From assembly GCF_900091455.1 (NCBI RefSeq), contig NZ_LT607412.1:3658001-3722000 (forward strand): a stretch of 64,000 bases of DNA. The letters are read 5' to 3'. This DNA comes from Micromonospora coriariae. GTDB lineage: Bacteria > Actinomycetota > Actinomycetes > Mycobacteriales > Micromonosporaceae. Of this stretch, positions 40,289 through 48,020 are shown piece after piece. The notes under the pieces are model-generated. The model did no database searches, was not told where the DNA came from, and was given only the letters and a program-made list of their open reading frames with translations. A program made the translations under genes and the position numbers. Each line of letters opens with the position of its first letter. The stretch's first letter is position 1.

Positions 40289-41116
40289 GTGCCGACCGAA
40301 ACACGGAGCCGGGAACGGGACGAGCGGAACGCCCGGCAGCTGAAGCAGCTGCTGGATGGCCCGGACTGGCCCGCGACGGCGGGACCGGGCGGGGTGGGTG
40401 TGGTGAGCACGGGCACACCGGCCGGAAGTGAATCTGTGGGCAGGTCCGTGCGCGTATCCTCGGCGGGAAAGCATCCGACGCGAGGGGATGTGCGGTTGAC
40501 CACCGAGAAGACGGACGAGCGCAGGGCCCGCTTCGAGCGGGACGCGATGCCATTCGTCGATCAGCTCTACGCTGCTGGGCTGCGGATGACACGTAACCCG
40601 GCGGATGCCGAGGATCTGGTCCAGGAGACCTACCTGAAGGCGTACGCCGCCTTCCACCAGTTCGAGCAGGGCACAAACCTGAAGGCCTGGCTCTACCGGA
40701 TCCTGACCAACACCTACATCAACTCCTACCGCAAGCGGCAGCGCCAGCCGATCCAGGCGCCCACCGAGGAGATCACCGACTGGCAGCTCGCCGAGGCCGA
40801 GTCGCACACCTCCAGTGGGCTGCGCTCGGCGGAGACCGAGGCGCTGGACCGGCTGCCGGACAGCGACGTCAAGGAGGCCCTCCAGCAGTTGCCGGAGGAG
40901 TTCCGGCTCGCCGTCTACCTCACGGACGTCGAGGGCTTCTCCTACAAGGAGGTCGCCGACATCATGGGTACGCCGATCGGCACGGTGATGTCGCGCCTGC
41001 ACCGGGGCCGTCGTAATCTGCGCAAGCTGCTCGAGCAGTACGCCGCGGAACGGGGCTTCAGTGCGGCCCGCTCCTCGAAGGGTTCGACCGCTGCCGCTGC
41101 CGGCCGGGAGGTGTGA
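40289..41116 (+). CDS. sigR: ECF sigma factor SigR (thiol-oxidative stress)
   Basis: The frame encodes 275 residues from GTG 40289 (GAGGGGG six bases upstream) or about 209 from GTG 40490. Region 2 ([56 protein letters not shown]) and region 4 ([35 protein letters not shown]) are complete. SigR responds to disulfide stress and is released when RsrA is oxidised. In Streptomyces the longer form SigR' comes from the autoregulated transcript and is unstable; the same start arrangement is seen here. The rsrA gene follows directly. Confidence 0.95.
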   Translation: MPTETRSRERDERNARQLKQLLDGPDWPATAGPGGVGVVSTGTPAGSESVGRSVRVSSAGKHPTRGDVRLTTEKTDERRARFERDAMPFVDQLYAAGLRMTRNPADAEDLVQETYLKAYAAFHQFEQGTNLKAWLYRILTNTYINSYRKRQRQPIQAPTEEITDWQLAEAESHTSSGLRSAETEALDRLPDSDVKEALQQLPEEFRLAVYLTDVEGFSYKEVADIMGTPIGTVMSRLHRGRRNLRKLLEQYAAERGFSAARSSKGSTAAAAGREV

Positions 41117-41117
41117 C

Positions 41118-41405
41118 GTGAGCTGTGGGGAGCCGCACGAGACGGACTGCCGTGAGGTGCTCGCGGAGGTCTACCTCTACCTGGATCTGGAGTGCGCCGA
41201 CGAGCGGCGCACGCTGATCCGGCACCACCTGGACGAGTGCGGGCCGTGCCTGCGCGAGTACGGGCTCGAGCAGGAGGTGCGGGCGCTGGTGGCGCGTTGC
41301 TGCGGCAACGAGACCGCGCCGGACGAGCTGCGCGAGCGGCTGCGGGTCAAGCTCACCGAGCTGGTGGTCTTCGAGACCAGCGATTCCCGCGAACTGGCCG
41401 ACTGA
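41118..41405 (+). CDS. rsrA: Zinc-containing redox-sensitive anti-sigma factor RsrA
   Basis: The 95-residue protein has the ZAS motif HHLDECGPC (His37, Cys41, Cys44) and Cys11, the pattern that binds zinc and forms the trigger disulfide in RsrA of Streptomyces and RshA of mycobacteria. Further cysteines are Cys3, Cys26 and the Cys61-Cys62 pair. The helix REYGLEQEVRALVARCCGN continues the anti-sigma fold. It binds SigR under reducing conditions. GTG 41118 starts one base after the sigR stop. The pair is probably co-transcribed, and a long hairpin follows its stop. Confidence 0.95.
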   Translation: MSCGEPHETDCREVLAEVYLYLDLECADERRTLIRHHLDECGPCLREYGLEQEVRALVARCCGNETAPDELRERLRVKLTELVVFETSDSRELAD

Positions 41406-41426
41406 CCGTCGGCGTGACGAACGAAA

Positions 41427-41462
41427 CCGGTGGCCCGGGTCGATCTCGACCCGGGCCACCGG
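41427..41462. terminator. Bidirectional terminator, perfect 17-bp stem
   Basis: Bases 41427-41443 and 41446-41462 are exact complements (CCGGTGGCCCGGGTCGA and its reverse complement) around a two-base centre, 22 bases after the rsrA stop and between convergent rsrA and bL37 genes. Confidence 0.85.
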
Positions 41463-41522
41463 CGTTCCCGGCGTCCGCCGGGTGGGGCTGACCGGTGACG
41501 GGCCGTCGGCCCGTCGGCCCGT

Positions 41523-41597
41523 TCAGGAGTTGGGACGCTTGCCGTGGTTGGCGGCGTTCTTCTTCCGTGCCTTCTTCTTCCGGGACTTCTTCGCCAT
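41523..41597 (-). CDS. Ribosomal protein bL37 (24 residues)
   Basis: This 24-residue, strongly basic peptide reads MAKKSRKKKARK then NAANHGKRPNS. It resembles bL37, the small large-subunit protein found by structure in mycobacterial ribosomes, whose ending NHGKRPN is shared. It is too short for routine gene finding. ATG 41597 follows an excellent GAGGAGGTC ribosome site. The mycobacterial gene is also found beside sigH-rshA and the biotin-carrier gene TB7.3, matching this location. Because the assignment uses recalled sequence, confidence is high but not complete. Confidence 0.82.
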   Translation of the reverse strand: MAKKSRKKKARKKNAANHGKRPNS

Positions 41598-41825
41598 GCT
41601 GACCTCCTCGTGATGGGTCGGATCCGCCCTGCGCGCGGCCTCGGCGCCGGTGTACCCACCGGCCGCCCGGCGTCGGGTCCGACCCGCTGATGGTAGTGCG
41701 GCCGGCACCCGACGCCTTCCGCCGGGGCGGTCGCGGCACCCGGGCCGCACCGCTCCGGGCCCGCCGTCGGCCGCCGCATGATTGGATACGTCGGCAGGCA
41801 CATCGGGAAAAGGGAGGGCCTGGAC

Positions 41826-42041
41826 ATGGCCGAGGAGATCCGCGCCGAGATGGTGGCGAACGTCTGGAAGGTCGTCGCGTCGACCGGCGACACCGTGTCC
41901 GAGGGCGACACCCTGGTGATCCTGGAGTCGATGAAGATGGAGATCCCGGTCATCGCCGAGTCCGACGGTGTGGTCAAGCAACTCGCCGTCAACGAGGGTG
42001 ACGTCGTGCAGGACGGCGACCTCATCGCGGTGATCGATTGA
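41826..42041 (+). CDS. Biotin/lipoyl carrier protein (TB7.3-like)
   Basis: The 71-residue single-domain carrier has ILESMKMEIPV, where Lys37 in ESMKM is the biotinylation site. The rest (GDTVSEGDTL, VKQLAVNEGDVVQDGDLIAV) fits the biotinyl hammerhead fold. The mycobacterial homologue TB7.3 lies next to rshA. It would carry CO2 as part of an acyl-CoA carboxylase, but no carboxylase subunit is present in this window. ATG 41826 follows GGGAGGG. The GNAT gene overlaps its stop by four bases, so they are coupled. Confidence 0.93.
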   Translation: MAEEIRAEMVANVWKVVASTGDTVSEGDTLVILESMKMEIPVIAESDGVVKQLAVNEGDVVQDGDLIAVID

Positions 42042-42547
42042 GCGGCCTGCTGGTCCGGCGCGCCGACCCCTGTGACTTCCCGGCGGTGGCCCGGCTGACG
42101 GTGGCCGCGTACGAGGCGGACGGCCAGCTCAAGGGCGAGCACGGGTACGGCGCGGTGCTGGCCGACGTGTCGACCCGGGCCACCAGTGGTGAGGTGCTGG
42201 TCGCGGTGGACGAGGCGACCGGCGCGGTGCTCGGCTCGGTCACCTTCGTGCTGCCGGGCACCCCGTTCGCCGAGCTGTCCGGCCCGGGTGAGGCGGAGTT
42301 CCGGATGCTCGCGGTCGACCCGGCCGCGCAGGGCCGGGGCGTCGGCGCGGCGCTGGCCGAGGCGTGCGTCGACCGCGCGGCCGAGCTGGGCTGCACGGCC
42401 GTGGTGATCTGCGTCCGTGCGGGGATGGCCGTCTCGGCCCACCGGCTGTACGAGCGGCTCGGCTTCGTCCGGTTTCCCGAGAAGGACTGGGCGCCGGTGC
42501 CGGGTGTGGACCTGCTCGGCCTGCGGTTGGAGCTGCCCCGGGGCTGA
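42038..42547 (+). CDS. GNAT-family N-acetyltransferase
   Basis: The 169-residue enzyme has the acetyl-CoA binding motif A, FRMLAVDPAAQGRGVGAALA (Q/RxxGxG/A), and motif B with YERLGFVRFPE. A tyrosine-containing C-terminal segment ends LLGLRLELPRG. The acceptor substrate is unknown. TTG 42038 lies in the stop of the biotin carrier gene (TTGA overlap), so translation is coupled. No ATG or GTG near the conserved start is better placed. The next gene, on the opposite strand, encodes a TetR regulator, with a gap of 12 bases between the stops. Confidence 0.85.
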   Translation: MSGLLVRRADPCDFPAVARLTVAAYEADGQLKGEHGYGAVLADVSTRATSGEVLVAVDEATGAVLGSVTFVLPGTPFAELSGPGEAEFRMLAVDPAAQGRGVGAALAEACVDRAAELGCTAVVICVRAGMAVSAHRLYERLGFVRFPEKDWAPVPGVDLLGLRLELPRG

Positions 42548-42559
42548 GCCGCCGGCCGG

Positions 42560-43171
42560 TCAGCCCTGCGAGCTTGCCGAGGCGATCGCCGTCCCACTCT
42601 CGTCGGGCTCCGCGCCGATCGCGGCCAGCAGCTCGTCGGCCACCTCCAGCGCGATCCGGCGGCGTTCGTCGTCGGTGATGTTCGGCGCCCGGACGGCGAA
42701 CCAGCTGCTGTGCACAGCGAACAGCGACAGCACGGCGCGCAGCTGGGCGGTGGGCGAGTCGTCGCCCCGGCAGAGCGCGTTGGCCAGCTGCATCATCCGG
42801 CCGCGCATCTGCTGGCCGGAGGCGAGGCTCTTGAGCACGGTCTGGTTCTGTTCGAAGAAGCGCATCACCGACGGCTGGTCGCCGGCGAACATCGTGTCGG
42901 CGTACCGGGAGATCAGCGCGCGCCGGGTGGCCAGGGTCGCCGGCTGCGACTCGGCCCAGGTGGTCAGCGCGTCCATCCGCTCCAGCCGGTCCTCGACGAA
43001 GCTGGCGACGATGTCGTCCTTGCTCTTGAAGTGGTAGTAGAGCGCGGCCTTGGTGACGTTGAGCCGCTCGGCGATCTCGCGCAGCGAGGTCTTCTCGTAC
43101 CCCTGCTCGGTGAAGAGCTCCAGCGCGACGGCCTTGATCCGCTCACGGGTGCCGCCTGTGCTCTCCCTCAC
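42560..43171 (-). CDS. TetR-family regulator of the adjacent efflux gene
   Basis: The 203-residue regulator has a TetR helix-turn-helix (about 8-55: RERIKAVALELFTEQGYEK, TSLREIAERLNVTKAALYYHF, KSKDDIV). The C-terminal ligand domain (70-200) is helical. It diverges from an EmrB/QacA-type pump 113 bases away, with a palindromic operator between, so it is a likely repressor that responds to a pump substrate. GTG 43171 gives VRESTGGTRERIKAV, with a GGGGGG purine run upstream. A longer frame upstream (from 43285) crosses the operator and is rejected. Confidence 0.92.
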   Translation of the reverse strand: MRESTGGTRERIKAVALELFTEQGYEKTSLREIAERLNVTKAALYYHFKSKDDIVASFVEDRLERMDALTTWAESQPATLATRRALISRYADTMFAGDQPSVMRFFEQNQTVLKSLASGQQMRGRMMQLANALCRGDDSPTAQLRAVLSLFAVHSSWFAVRAPNITDDERRRIALEVADELLAAIGAEPDESGTAIASASSQG

Positions 43172-43198
43172 CCACGCCCCCCAATTGGCTTGACCGTC

Positions 43199-43252
43199 AC
43201 TTGCCGCCCAACTTACCGTGCGGCTAGTAAGGTGACTAGCCGGGCGGCAAGT
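43199..43252. promoter_or_regulatory. Palindromic operator between TetR and efflux genes
   Basis: Two nested inverted repeats share one centre region: outer arms ACTTGCCGCCC (43199-43209) and GGGCGGCAAGT (43242-43252), and inner arms GGCTAGT (43222-43228) and ACTAGCC (43235-43241). They lie between divergent starts. A candidate TTGCCG/CTAGTA promoter for the pump overlaps the repeats. Confidence 0.65.
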
Positions 43253-43283
43253 AAGTATGGCAATCCTCGGGGGGAGCTTACCC

Positions 43284-44861
43284 ATGACTCAGGCAACCCA
43301 GGCCGGCGCGCGACCCAACGTACGGGTCGTGCTGTTCGGGCTGATGATCGCGATGATGCTCGCAATGCTCGACAACATGATCGTCAGCACCGCGCTGCCA
43401 CGCATCGTGGGCGAGTTCGGCGGTCTCGACCACTTCACGTGGGTGGTCACCGCGTACGTCCTCGGCACCACCGTCTCCACCCCCATCTGGGGCAAGCTCG
43501 GTGACCTCTACGGGCGCAAGTCCGTCTTCCTGACCTCTGTCGGCATCTTCCTGCTCGGCTCGGCGCTCTGCGGCATGGCCGGCTCCGGAATGCTGGGCGG
43601 TCCCCAGGACGGCATGGTCCAGCTCATCGCCTTCCGGGCCGTGCAGGGTCTGGGCGCCGGTGGCCTCATGGTCGGCGTGATGGCGATCATCGGTGACCTG
43701 GTCCCGCCCCGCGAGCGCGGGCGCTACCAGGGCATGATCGCCGGGATCATGGCCATCGCCATGGTGGCCGGCCCGCTGGTCGGCGGCTTCATCACCGACC
43801 ACCTCTCCTGGCGCTGGGCGTTCTACGTCAACCTGCCGCTGGGCGGTGTCGCGCTACTTCTGCTGATCACCACCATGCACCTGCCGAAGTACCGCACCGA
43901 GCACCGGATCGACTGGCTCGGCGCCGGGCTGCTCTCGGTAGGCATCACCGCGATCGTGCTGATCACCACCTGGGGCGGCAACGAGTACGACTGGTCGTCA
44001 CCGCAGATCCTCGGCCTGGCCGTGCTGTCCGTGCTCGCGCTTGTGGCATTCGGCCTGGTCGAACGCCGTGTCGCCGAGCCGATCCTCCCGCTGGCCCTCT
44101 TCGCCAACCGCAACTTCGCACTGATCTCGCTGATCGGCTTCCTGCTCGGCTTCGCGATGTTCGGCGCGATGAACTTCCTGCCGCTCTACCAGCAGACCGT
44201 GCAGGGAGCCTCGGCCACCAACAGCGGCCTGCTGCTGCTGCCGCTGATGTTCGGCATGCTGGTCGTCTCGCTGGTCATCGGGCGGGCGATCACGAAGACC
44301 GGCAGGTACCGCGCGTACCCGATCGTCGGTGGCGTGGTGATGACCACGGGCATGGGGCTGCTGACCATGCTCGACACCGACACGAGCAAGCTGCAGTCCT
44401 CGCTGTACATGGTCGTGCTGGGTGCCGGCATGGGCTTCCTCATGCAGACCTCCATGCTGATCGCGCAGAACAGCGTGGAGCAGAAGGACCTCGGCGCGGC
44501 CAGCGGCGCGGCCACCTTCTTCCGGTCGATCGGCGGCTCGTTCGGCATCTCCCTGTTCGGCGCGATCTTCGCCAGTCGGCTGGCCGGCTCCAGCGCGGGC
44601 GGCGCCTTCGGCGGCGAGGGCGGCGGGATGGACCTGGAGAAGCTCAAGGAACTGCCCGCCCAGGCGCGCGAACTGGTGCTCGGCGGTCTCGCCGACGCGA
44701 TCTCGCACGTCTTCCTCTGGGCGGTGCTGTTCACCATCGTGATCCCGGTGCTCGCCTGGTTCATCAAGGAGATCCCACTGCGCACCGCGAACGAGGCGCC
44801 GGCGCAGGCCACCCCGGAGGAGGAGGCCGAGATCGCTCTCGGCAAGGCCCCGGTCGCCTGA
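43284..44861 (+). CDS. EmrB/QacA-type (DHA2) MFS multidrug exporter
   Basis: The 525-residue protein has about 14 hydrophobic helices, the length and helix count of the DHA2 family. Motif A is found as GKLGDLYGRKSVFL, motif C-like AGPLVGGFITDHLSWRW follows, and the first helix carries the acidic motif MLDNMIVSTALPRI (motif D1). It should export hydrophobic drugs or metabolites in exchange for protons. ATG 43284 follows GGGGGGAG; the earlier ATG 43257 lies in the operator region. The hydrophilic C-terminus (APAQATPEEEAEIALGKA) is cytoplasmic. The TetR regulator diverges from it. Confidence 0.94.
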   Translation: MTQATQAGARPNVRVVLFGLMIAMMLAMLDNMIVSTALPRIVGEFGGLDHFTWVVTAYVLGTTVSTPIWGKLGDLYGRKSVFLTSVGIFLLGSALCGMAGSGMLGGPQDGMVQLIAFRAVQGLGAGGLMVGVMAIIGDLVPPRERGRYQGMIAGIMAIAMVAGPLVGGFITDHLSWRWAFYVNLPLGGVALLLLITTMHLPKYRTEHRIDWLGAGLLSVGITAIVLITTWGGNEYDWSSPQILGLAVLSVLALVAFGLVERRVAEPILPLALFANRNFALISLIGFLLGFAMFGAMNFLPLYQQTVQGASATNSGLLLLPLMFGMLVVSLVIGRAITKTGRYRAYPIVGGVVMTTGMGLLTMLDTDTSKLQSSLYMVVLGAGMGFLMQTSMLIAQNSVEQKDLGAASGAATFFRSIGGSFGISLFGAIFASRLAGSSAGGAFGGEGGGMDLEKLKELPAQARELVLGGLADAISHVFLWAVLFTIVIPVLAWFIKEIPLRTANEAPAQATPEEEAEIALGKAPVA

Positions 44862-44877
44862 CCCCGACACCCACCCA

Positions 44878-44909
44878 CGCCGCGCCGTCCCTCCAGGGAC
44901 GGCGCGGCG
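44878..44909. terminator. Bidirectional terminator, 15-bp stem
   Basis: CGCCGCGCCGTCCCT (44878-44892) pairs with its exact complement (44895-44909) across a two-base centre, between the convergent exporter and TPR-protein genes. Confidence 0.8.
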
Positions 44910-44939
44910 CGTCGTCGTACCGGATCGCGGGGGTGAAGC

Positions 44940-46775
44940 TCAGGGACGGCGGCGCGCGGTGAGGCGTCGCCAGAGGCGGCGGAGCGGGTTGCGGGGACGC
45001 GGGAGCCGGGGCGGCGGGTCGCCGAGCAACTCGATGGCGAGCGCGGCGGTGGCCGGGTCCAGTGCCGGAGCGGCCAGCGCCAGGTGGGCCAGTGAGACGG
45101 CGATTGGGACCGGCCGGGACCGGGCCACCGCGGCCGCGTCGGCCAGCCGCTCGGCCACCACCCGGGCCACGTCCGATCGCACCCCCGGGTCCACCCAGGC
45201 GGCGGTGACCAGGGCGAACAGTGCCGCCTCGGTCACCCAGTCCTCGACGCCCCAGACCAGGTCCAGCAGCACCCGGCGCCGGGTCGAGTCCTCCCAGGGC
45301 TCGTCGGTGCTGTGGTGCAGCAGCCCCAGGCAGGCCCACACCTGCACGCCGCGTACCCAGACCGACGGGTCCTGGGCGGCCAGGAGCCGGCCCAGCGCGT
45401 TGGCCGGCGCTGCCGGCGGATGCACCAGCAGCCCGAGCAGGTCGGCCACGTCCAGGCCGGCCAGGCCCACCGCCGCGTCGTAGGCCGCCGGTGGGTGCGG
45501 CCACGCCGGGTGGGCAACCTGACGGATCCGCTCGACCGCCGCCGCCGAGGGTGCCGGCAGCGCCGGCGTCGGGAGCGTGTCCGCGTAGTGCCACAGGCGT
45601 CGGGTGGACGCCCGTCGCGGTTCTCGTGGGTCCGGCTCCACCGTGCCGGTGACCTCGATCCGCAGCCCGGGTGCTGCCGACGTGGCCGTCCGCACGGCGC
45701 TCGGCGGGGCCGCCGCCGGCAGGCGTACGGCAGTGCCGAGACCGTTGTCGTCGTCGGCCACCGCCTGGCGCAGAGCGTCGACCAGCGGGCCGCCGGCCGG
45801 CGTCAGCTGGCCGAGCCACGGCCGGCCCCGGCAGCACTGGGCCAGGTCGCCGTGCTCGTGGCTGTCGTCCGGGTGGTCACGCACGAAGTCGGCGAGCGCG
45901 ACCAGGTGGGCGAGGTCGCCGTCGCGCTGGTGCCGCAGGCGGTGGGCGGTGTGCACCGCGCAGTCGAACGACGGGTCCCGGGCGAGCGCCCGCTCGGTCC
46001 ACTCCAACGCCTCGTCCAGCCGGCCGGTCTCGGCCAGGGTGCCGGCGATGTCGGCGTAGATGGCCAGGTCGTCGGGGTCCAGCGCGACGGCCCGGCCGAG
46101 CGCCGCGAGGGCCTCGCGGGTGCGGCCCGCGCTGCGGTACGCGTACCCCAGCCAGACCTCGCCCATCTTCGACGGCTGGGACCGTACGCCGCGGGTGGCC
46201 CAGCGGATCGCCAGCGTGACCTCGCCGAGCCGTCTGGCCAGCGCGGACGCCGCGCCCAGCAGCAGACCGTGCTCGGGGCGGACGGTGACCGCGTTGCGGG
46301 CCAGCGTGAGGTACGGCGCCAGCGCGCCCCGGCCGGCGCGTGGCACCGGGTCGGGCAACGCGCCGCAGACCTGCATGAGGATCCGGGCGATGTGCTCCGG
46401 GTCCAGTCGCTCGGCCAGTTCGGGTGCGATCACCCACGGCACGCCGGCCCACTCCGTGCCGGGCGCGTACCCGGTGGCCGCGGCCAGCAGGTCGAGCCCC
46501 TCGGCCGGTCGGCCGGCGGCGGCCAGCAGGTGGGCGCGGGCGACGACCGCGCCGACGAAGGTGTGGTGGTTGATCGGGAAGAGGTCGAGCCCGCCCCCGC
46601 CGACCGCGGCCAGCAGGGCCAACGTCTCGTGCACCTCGGGCAGGGTCGGCGCCCGGGCCAGCGCGCCGGCGAGGTGGCCGGCGGCGTGGTGGAGGTCACC
46701 CTCGTCCAGTGCCAGCCGGGCCAGGGCCAGCTCCTCCGTCGCGGAGAGCGCGTGGTCGTCCCTTCCCTCGGGCAC
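44940..46775 (-). CDS. TPR-repeat protein, unknown role
   Basis: The 611-residue protein consists of a TPR-rich N-terminal half and an alpha-helical C-terminal half. Repeats are visible as LALARLALDEGDLHHAAGHL, GAASALARRLGEVTLAIRWA, VWLGYAYRSAGRTREALAAL, LGRAVALDP and DIAGTLAETGRLDEALEWTE. The middle (about residues 340-420) is acidic and variable; the C-terminal part holds LGLLVHPPAAP and LLDLVWGVEDWV and ends in a basic RRLWRRLTARRRP tail. It has no signal peptide. It resembles actinobacterial scaffold proteins but has no family I can name. GTG 46775 follows GGAAGGA. It diverges from the SIS gene. Confidence 0.8.
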   Translation of the reverse strand: MPEGRDDHALSATEELALARLALDEGDLHHAAGHLAGALARAPTLPEVHETLALLAAVGGGGLDLFPINHHTFVGAVVARAHLLAAAGRPAEGLDLLAAATGYAPGTEWAGVPWVIAPELAERLDPEHIARILMQVCGALPDPVPRAGRGALAPYLTLARNAVTVRPEHGLLLGAASALARRLGEVTLAIRWATRGVRSQPSKMGEVWLGYAYRSAGRTREALAALGRAVALDPDDLAIYADIAGTLAETGRLDEALEWTERALARDPSFDCAVHTAHRLRHQRDGDLAHLVALADFVRDHPDDSHEHGDLAQCCRGRPWLGQLTPAGGPLVDALRQAVADDDNGLGTAVRLPAAAPPSAVRTATSAAPGLRIEVTGTVEPDPREPRRASTRRLWHYADTLPTPALPAPSAAAVERIRQVAHPAWPHPPAAYDAAVGLAGLDVADLLGLLVHPPAAPANALGRLLAAQDPSVWVRGVQVWACLGLLHHSTDEPWEDSTRRRVLLDLVWGVEDWVTEAALFALVTAAWVDPGVRSDVARVVAERLADAAAVARSRPVPIAVSLAHLALAAPALDPATAALAIELLGDPPPRLPRPRNPLRRLWRRLTARRRP

Positions 46776-46820
46776 ATCGTCCTTCCGTCGCAGCGACACC
46801 TGTTGAAGCGGGACAAGCCT

Positions 46821-46851
46821 AGTTGATATTGAGATCATTCGGTGATCAACT
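46821..46851. promoter_or_regulatory. Inverted repeat in the TPR/SIS divergent promoter region
   Basis: AGTTGAT (46821-46827) pairs with ATCAACT (46845-46851), and the inner GATCA (46833-46837) pairs with TGATC (46843-46847) across TTCGG. The area is unusually AT-rich for this window. It may be a regulator site. The gap 46776-46942 is 167 bases. Confidence 0.4.
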
Positions 46852-46942
46852 GCGCAGTGCTGCTCGTTCGGTTGTTCAGATACTTTGAAAGCTGCAAGAC
46901 TGAGCAGGAAACGCGCGGGAACCGCGCAAGAGGGGAGTGTCC

Positions 46943-47995
46943 GTGACGCGTGCAGGGGCCGGGATGGCCGCCGACATCGAGGAGCAGCCGGCCGGCTACA
47001 CGCGCCTGCTCTCCACCGCCAACGCCGGGGAGATCGCCCGGGTGGCGGCTGCCGTCGCCGAGCGCCGGCCGCGGCACGTGGTCTTCACCGCCCGGGGCAC
47101 CTCCGACCACGCGGCCCTCTACGGGGCGTACCTGGCCGAGATCCGGCTCGGGCTGCCCGCCGGGCTCGCCTCGCCCAGCGTCGTCACCCTGTTCGGCGCC
47201 CGCCCCGACCTGTCCGACGCGCTGGTCGTCGGGGTCAGCCAGAGCGGCGGCTCACCCGACCTGGCCGAGGTGCTGCGCGCGGCGCGGGCCTCCGGCGCGC
47301 TGACCCTCGCGGTGACCAACGCCCCGGAGTCCCCGCTGGTCGAGGTCGCCGAGCTGAGCATCGACATCGCCGCCGGGCACGAGCGGGCGGTGGCCGCCAC
47401 CAAGACGTACACCGCCGAGCTGCTCGCTCTGCTGATGCTCGTCGAGGGAATCCGTGCCGGCGACGGCGTGCTCCCGGCGGCCGAGCGGGAGGCGCTCGAC
47501 GCGCTGCCCGAGCTGGCCGCCCGCACCCTGGCCGACGACACCCCGGCCCAGCTCGCTCCGCGCTACCGCTTCGCCCGCCAGCTGGTCACCACCGGGCGCG
47601 GGTACGCCTACCCGACCGCGCGGGAGGCCGCTCTCAAGCTGATGGAGACCTCGTACCTGCCGGCGCTCGCCTTCTCCGGCGCCGACCTGCTGCACGGCCC
47701 GCTCGCGATGACCGACCCGGAGGTCCCGGTGCTCGCCGTGGTCGGCTCCGGCCCCGGCGGCCGGTCGATGGGCGAGGTGCTGCCCCGCCTCGGCGAACGC
47801 CGCGCCGACGTCGTGGTGGTCGGCTCCGCCGACGTGCCGGGCGCCACCCGACTCGCCGTCCCCGAGGTCGACGAGCGGTACGCCCCGCTGCTGGACATCC
47901 TGCCGTTGCAGCGGCTGGCGTTGGCGTTGGCGCTGACCCGGGGCGAAGATCCGGACGCGCCGCGCGGGCTGAAGAAGGTCACCGCGACGATGTGA
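46943..47995 (+). CDS. SIS-domain protein, GlmS-isomerase-like
   Basis: The 350-residue protein has two SIS domains like the isomerase half of glucosamine-6-phosphate synthase: FTARGTSDHAALYGAYL, VGVSQSGGSPDLAEVLRAAR, AATKTYTAELLALLML and the second-domain EAALKLMETSYLPALAFSGADLLHGP. The glutamine amidotransferase domain with its N-terminal cysteine is missing, so it may be a deaminase/isomerase on amino sugars using ammonia. The substrate is not clear. GTG 46943 is preferred, because AGGGGAG lies five bases upstream; GTG 46937 is too close to it. pdtaS follows after 25 bases. Confidence 0.86.
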   Translation: MTRAGAGMAADIEEQPAGYTRLLSTANAGEIARVAAAVAERRPRHVVFTARGTSDHAALYGAYLAEIRLGLPAGLASPSVVTLFGARPDLSDALVVGVSQSGGSPDLAEVLRAARASGALTLAVTNAPESPLVEVAELSIDIAAGHERAVAATKTYTAELLALLMLVEGIRAGDGVLPAAEREALDALPELAARTLADDTPAQLAPRYRFARQLVTTGRGYAYPTAREAALKLMETSYLPALAFSGADLLHGPLAMTDPEVPVLAVVGSGPGGRSMGEVLPRLGERRADVVVVGSADVPGATRLAVPEVDERYAPLLDILPLQRLALALALTRGEDPDAPRGLKKVTATM

Positions 47996-48020
47996 GACGC
48001 GGCGTGGCACGCTGGTCACC

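Noticed and set aside
46937..46945. GTG 46937 as the start of the SIS gene
   Set aside because: It overlaps the AGGGGAG ribosome site; GTG 46943 lies five bases downstream of it and is better placed.
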